Assembly: GCF_014649915.1 (NCBI RefSeq)
Contig: NZ_BMTY01000002.1
Location: 223,463-287,462 of the forward strand
Direction of reading: 5' to 3'
DNA length: 64,000 bases
Source: Streptomyces toxytricini
GTDB lineage: Bacteria; Actinomycetota; Actinomycetes; Streptomycetales; Streptomycetaceae
The notes below the pieces were generated by a model. That model did no database searches, was not told the origin of the DNA, and saw only the letters and a program-made list of their open reading frames with translations. Below, in pieces: positions 61,135-64,000 of the stretch; position 1 is the first letter of the stretch, and each line of letters opens with the position of its first letter. Both the position numbers and the translations under genes were made by a program.

Positions 61135-62292
61135 GTGCACCTCGCCCCGACAGCAGCGCAGTTGAGGCTCCGCGCCGAGCTGCGCGCCTACTTCCAGGAC
61201 CTCCTGCCGGACGGCCCTCCCGCCGATCCGCAGGCCCGGCGCGCCCTCCTGAGGCGGATGGGCTCCGACGGCCTCCTCGGCATCGGCTGGCCCGTCGAGT
61301 ACGGCGGCCGCGGCCGCGGAGCGGACGAGCAGTTCGTGTTCTTCGACGAGGCCCACCGGGCGGGGGCACCCGTCTCCATGGTCACCCTGAACACCGTCGG
61401 GCCGACCCTGATGAAGTACGGCACCCGGGCGCAGAAGGACCGGTTCCTGCCCCGAATCCTCGCCGGCGAGGCCGTCTTCGCGATCGGCTACACCGAGCCC
61501 GGCGCCGGCACCGACCTCGCCGCCCTGCAGACCCGTGCCGTCCGCGACGGGGACGGCTGGGTGGTCCACGGGCAGAAGGCCTTCACCTCGAACGCCCAGC
61601 ACGCCGACTGGATCTGGCTGGCCTGCCGCACCGACCCCGACGCGCCCCGGCACGAGGGCATATCGATCATCCTGGTCCCCACCTCCGCCGCCGGCTTCTC
61701 CTGGACGCCCGTCGAGACGGTCGGCGGCCTCACGACGACGTGCACGTACTACGACTCCGTGCGGGTGCCCGCCGGGAACCTCGTCGGCCCCGAGAACGGC
61801 GGCTGGCAGCTGATCACCAACCAGCTCAACCACGAGCGCGTCGCCCTGGCCGCCCTCGGCATGCAGGCCGAGGAGTTCCACGGGGCCGCACTGAGGTACG
61901 CCCGCACCCCCGACCCGGCCACCGGGGAGCGGCCGGCCGACCGGCCGTGGGTGCGGTCCAGGCTCGCGGAGGCCCACGCGCGGCTGGCCGCGCTCCGGCT
62001 GCTCAACTGGCGGCTCGTCCAGGACGTCGGAGCCGGCACCCTCGCCCCGGGCGATGCCGCCGGCGTCAAGTTCTTCGGCACCGAGACGGCCGTCGAGGTG
62101 TACCGGATGTGCCAGGAGGCCGTCGGCGAAGAGGCCCTCCTTCGCGGCGGCGAGCCCGGTGCCTTCGCCGGCGGCGAGCTGGAGCGGCTGAACAGGGCCG
62201 CCCAGATCAACACCTTCGGCGGCGGCGTCAGCGAGGTGCAGCGCGAGATCACCGCCGTGATGCGGCTCGGCATGCGGAGCGGGAAGCGGTGA
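61135..62292 (+). CDS. Acyl-CoA dehydrogenase (steroid side-chain ChsE/FadE29-like)
   Basis: 385 residues from the GTG at 61135 (GGAGGA ahead). Three-domain ACAD: a helical N-terminal domain, the beta domain with G-Y-T-E-P-G-A-G-T-D and the V-H-G-Q-K-A-F-T-S-N FAD contacts, and the helical C-terminal domain ending I-N-T-F-G-G-G-V-S-E-V-Q-R-E-I. Its adjacency to a hydratase-OB fusion and to a second, shorter ACAD mirrors the alpha2beta2 ChsE dehydrogenases of mycobacterial cholesterol side-chain degradation, of which this would be the FAD-rich subunit. It introduces a double bond into an acyl-CoA. Its stop overlaps the next start (GTGA). Confidence 0.87.
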   Translation: MHLAPTAAQLRLRAELRAYFQDLLPDGPPADPQARRALLRRMGSDGLLGIGWPVEYGGRGRGADEQFVFFDEAHRAGAPVSMVTLNTVGPTLMKYGTRAQKDRFLPRILAGEAVFAIGYTEPGAGTDLAALQTRAVRDGDGWVVHGQKAFTSNAQHADWIWLACRTDPDAPRHEGISIILVPTSAAGFSWTPVETVGGLTTTCTYYDSVRVPAGNLVGPENGGWQLITNQLNHERVALAALGMQAEEFHGAALRYARTPDPATGERPADRPWVRSRLAEAHARLAALRLLNWRLVQDVGAGTLAPGDAAGVKFFGTETAVEVYRMCQEAVGEEALLRGGEPGAFAGGELERLNRAAQINTFGGGVSEVQREITAVMRLGMRSGKR

Positions 62293-63236
62293 CCGCGGGA
62301 GACGGCGGCGGGTCGGAGGCAGCCTCCTTCCTCGCGCGCCTCAGGGTCTTCGAAGGCCTGCCCGCCGTCACCGGGGGCCGGGGGAAGGACCCCGTCAACG
62401 CGGCGATGATCCGCCACTGGTGCGAGGCAATGGGCGACACCAACCCGGCCTACACGGGGCCGGACGCCGTCGCCCCGCCCACCATGCTCCAGGCCTGGAC
62501 GATGGGCGGCCTCTCCGGCCACGGCGGCCGCTCGGACGCCTACGACGAACTCCTCGCCCTCCTCGACGCCGCCGGCTGCACCTCCGTCGTCGCCACCGAC
62601 TGCGAACAGGAGTACCTGCGCCCGCTGCGGCCCGGCGACACCGTCACCTTCGACGCGGTCATCGAGTCCGTGTCCCCCCGCAAGACCACCCGCCTGGGCA
62701 CCGGCCACTTCGTGACCACCCGCATGGACGTGCTCGCCGACGGCGAACCCGCCGGAACCCACCGCTTCCGGATCCTCAAGTACGCCCCGGCCGCCGCACC
62801 CGCGCCGACCGCCCCCGCCCGGGCTCCGGCCCGCCCCCGCCGCCCCCGGCCGGTCGTCAACCGCGACAACCAGGGCTTCTGGGACGGCGTCCGCGAGCAC
62901 CGGCTCCTGATCCAGCGCTGCACCTCCTGCACCGCCCTGCGCTTTCCCTGGCTGCCCGGCTGCAACGCCTGCGCGAGCCTGGAGTGGGACACCGTGCAGG
63001 CCTGCGGCGAGGCCACCGTCTTCAGCTACGTCGTCATGCACCACCCGCCCTTCCCGGCGTTCGACCCGCCCTACGCGGTCGCCCTCGTCGAACTCGCCGA
63101 AGGCGTACGGATGACCACCAACATCACCGGCGTCCCCCACGACCGGGTCCGCATCGGCATGCCCGTCCGCCTGGAGTTCCTCCGGGTCGACGAGGACCTG
63201 GAGCTGCCGGTCTTCCGAGGAGGGAGCGAGGCCTGA
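62289..63236 (+). CDS. Bifunctional MaoC-like hydratase / OB-fold (DUF35) protein, ChsH2-like
   Basis: 315 residues from the GTG at 62289. Residues ~10-160 form a hot-dog hydratase domain (M-I-R-H-W-C-E-A-M-G-D-T-N-P-A-Y; later Y-L-R-P-L-R-P-G-D-T-V). After an Ala/Pro/Arg linker, residues ~185-315 are a DUF35 zinc-ribbon/OB-fold: L-I-Q-R-C-T-S-C and P-W-L-P-G-C-N-A-C supply four Cys for zinc, then F-S-Y-V-V-M-H-H-P-P-F-P. The same fusion is ChsH2 in Mycobacterium, which with ChsH1 hydrates steroid enoyl-CoA and whose DUF35 part binds the aldolase Ltp2. A ChsH1-like and an Ltp2-like gene would be expected just outside the window. Confidence 0.87.
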   Translation: MTAGDGGGSEAASFLARLRVFEGLPAVTGGRGKDPVNAAMIRHWCEAMGDTNPAYTGPDAVAPPTMLQAWTMGGLSGHGGRSDAYDELLALLDAAGCTSVVATDCEQEYLRPLRPGDTVTFDAVIESVSPRKTTRLGTGHFVTTRMDVLADGEPAGTHRFRILKYAPAAAPAPTAPARAPARPRRPRPVVNRDNQGFWDGVREHRLLIQRCTSCTALRFPWLPGCNACASLEWDTVQACGEATVFSYVVMHHPPFPAFDPPYAVALVELAEGVRMTTNITGVPHDRVRIGMPVRLEFLRVDEDLELPVFRGGSEA

Positions 63237-64000
63237 TGGACTTCCGCCCCGGCGAGGAGCAGGCCGCCGCGGCCGCACTCGCCGCCCGCGTCTTCCGAGA
63301 CCTGTCCACGCCCGAGCGCCTCGCCGCCGCAGGCTCCGGCAGCGACGCCGAGCTGTGGAAGGCGCTCTGCGACTGCGGACTGGTCGCCGCCGTCGAGGAC
63401 ACGGGCCTGCTCGGTCTCGTCCTCGTCCTGGAGGAGCAGGGCCGCACCACCGCACAGGTCCCGTACGCCGCCACCTGCGCCTACGGGATCCTCCCCGTCG
63501 CCGCCCACGGCACCCCCGAGCAGCGGAGGCGCCTGCTGCCCGCCCTCGGCACGGGCGAAGCGGTGGCCACCGGGGCCTTCCCGGACCGCGCCCGGGTCAC
63601 AGCCGCCCCCGGCGGCCGGCTGACGGGAACCGTCTCCTGGGTGCCGTGGCTGCGCGACGCCACCCACGTCCTCGTCCCGGACGCCGACCGGGCCCTGTGG
63701 CTCGTACGGACGGACGCGCCCGGCGTGGCGGTCGAGCCGGTGGAGACGACGGCCCCCTGGTCGGCGGGCCGGCTCACCCTGTCCGGTGCCGGGGCGGAGC
63801 GGCTCGGCGGCGGCCGCCCGGACGCGTACGCCTCGGTCCTCGCCACCGCCCGTACCGCATTCGCCGGCCTCCAGGCCGGGGTCTGCGCGGGCTCCCTGGC
63901 CCGCGCCGTGGCACACACCTCCGGCCGGGAGCAGTTCGGGCGGCCGCTGGCCGCGAAGCAGGGCGTGATGCTGCGGGCGGCGGACGCCCACATGGACACG
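63236..64000 (+). CDS. Acyl-CoA dehydrogenase, second subunit type (3' end outside window)
   Basis: 255 codons are visible from the ATG at 63236 (overlapping the previous TGA; GGAGGGAGCGAGG ahead), and the frame is still open at the window end. It has the ACAD N-terminal helical domain (D-F-R-P-G-E-E-Q-A-A-A-A-A-L) and a reduced beta domain in which the usual T-E-P-G-S-D-type FAD motif is absent (V-A-T-G-A-F-P-D-R), then the start of the C-terminal domain with G-R-E-Q-F-G-R-P-L-A-A-K-Q. This matches the non-catalytic partner subunit of ChsE-type heteromeric dehydrogenases. Confidence 0.85.
   Translation, partial: MDFRPGEEQAAAAALAARVFRDLSTPERLAAAGSGSDAELWKALCDCGLVAAVEDTGLLGLVLVLEEQGRTTAQVPYAATCAYGILPVAAHGTPEQRRRLLPALGTGEAVATGAFPDRARVTAAPGGRLTGTVSWVPWLRDATHVLVPDADRALWLVRTDAPGVAVEPVETTAPWSAGRLTLSGAGAERLGGGRPDAYASVLATARTAFAGLQAGVCAGSLARAVAHTSGREQFGRPLAAKQGVMLRAADAHMDT

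Overview
The window is 64 kb of very GC-rich DNA with mycelial-actinobacterial gene content: ssgR/ssgA sporulation control, a Rex-type cyd operon, a Sco/DtpA copper-supply cluster, SpoIIE- and RsbW-like regulators and GTG starts with 4-bp gene overlaps. The gene order (ssgR-ssgA-YibE/F-thiC ... hisC-like-cydAB-cydCD ... serS-pheA-dtpA-copCD) matches, from memory, the region just to one side of oriC in Streptomyces coelicolor. Two sequence signals support an origin-proximal position. Eight copies of the ParB centromere site parS (GTTTCACGTGAAAC, seven exact and one with a single mismatch) are scattered through the window, and DnaA boxes cluster in two intergenic regions outside any dnaA/dnaN locus.

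Layout. 1-8 kb: end of a cupin gene, a small membrane protein, ssgR-ssgA, a YibE/F membrane protein, thiC behind a TPP riboswitch, a glycosyltransferase and a collagen-like secreted protein. 8-13.5 kb: a membrane protein, a metallophosphoesterase, a LacI regulator divergent from a HisC-family aminotransferase with palindromes between them, and a cyclophilin-fold protein. 13.5-20 kb: cytochrome bd operon cydA-cydB-cydCD under a perfect Rex operator. 20-32 kb: HAD phosphatase, LLM flavoprotein, an HSP90 paralogue coupled to a 1010-residue TPR protein with a hairpin hiding its ribosome binding site, kptA, an aquaporin, the first DnaA-box cluster, and a MerR / hydrolase-SDR fusion / M24 peptidase operon. 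32-36 kb: a four-gene double ABC exporter operon. 36-39.5 kb: HAD hydrolase, serS and pheA, with the second DnaA-box cluster between the last two. 39.6-45 kb: copper/heme-enzyme cluster dtpA-copCD-ecuC-sco-ycnI. 45-54 kb: regulatory and housekeeping genes (RsbW-like ATPases, pepP, a SpoIIE-like phosphatase with a lost metal ligand, a degenerate Prim-Pol protein, DUF5926, GDPD). 54-60 kb: HtrA protease, LysR regulator, a cysteine dioxygenase-sulfur oxyanion exporter operon and a secreted trypsin-like protease. 60-64 kb: tRNA-Ser(TGA), a small DUF6344-like gene and the start of a steroid side-chain-like acyl-CoA dehydrogenase / hydratase cluster behind a 19-bp inverted repeat.

This is conserved core chromosome. 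I see no prophage, insertion sequence, CRISPR array or biosynthetic cluster. The most interesting signals lie outside the protein annotation: parS sites written into coding sequence, DnaA-box clusters, the RBS-sequestering hairpin before the HSP90 gene, and a set of -10 elements placed for leaderless transcription.
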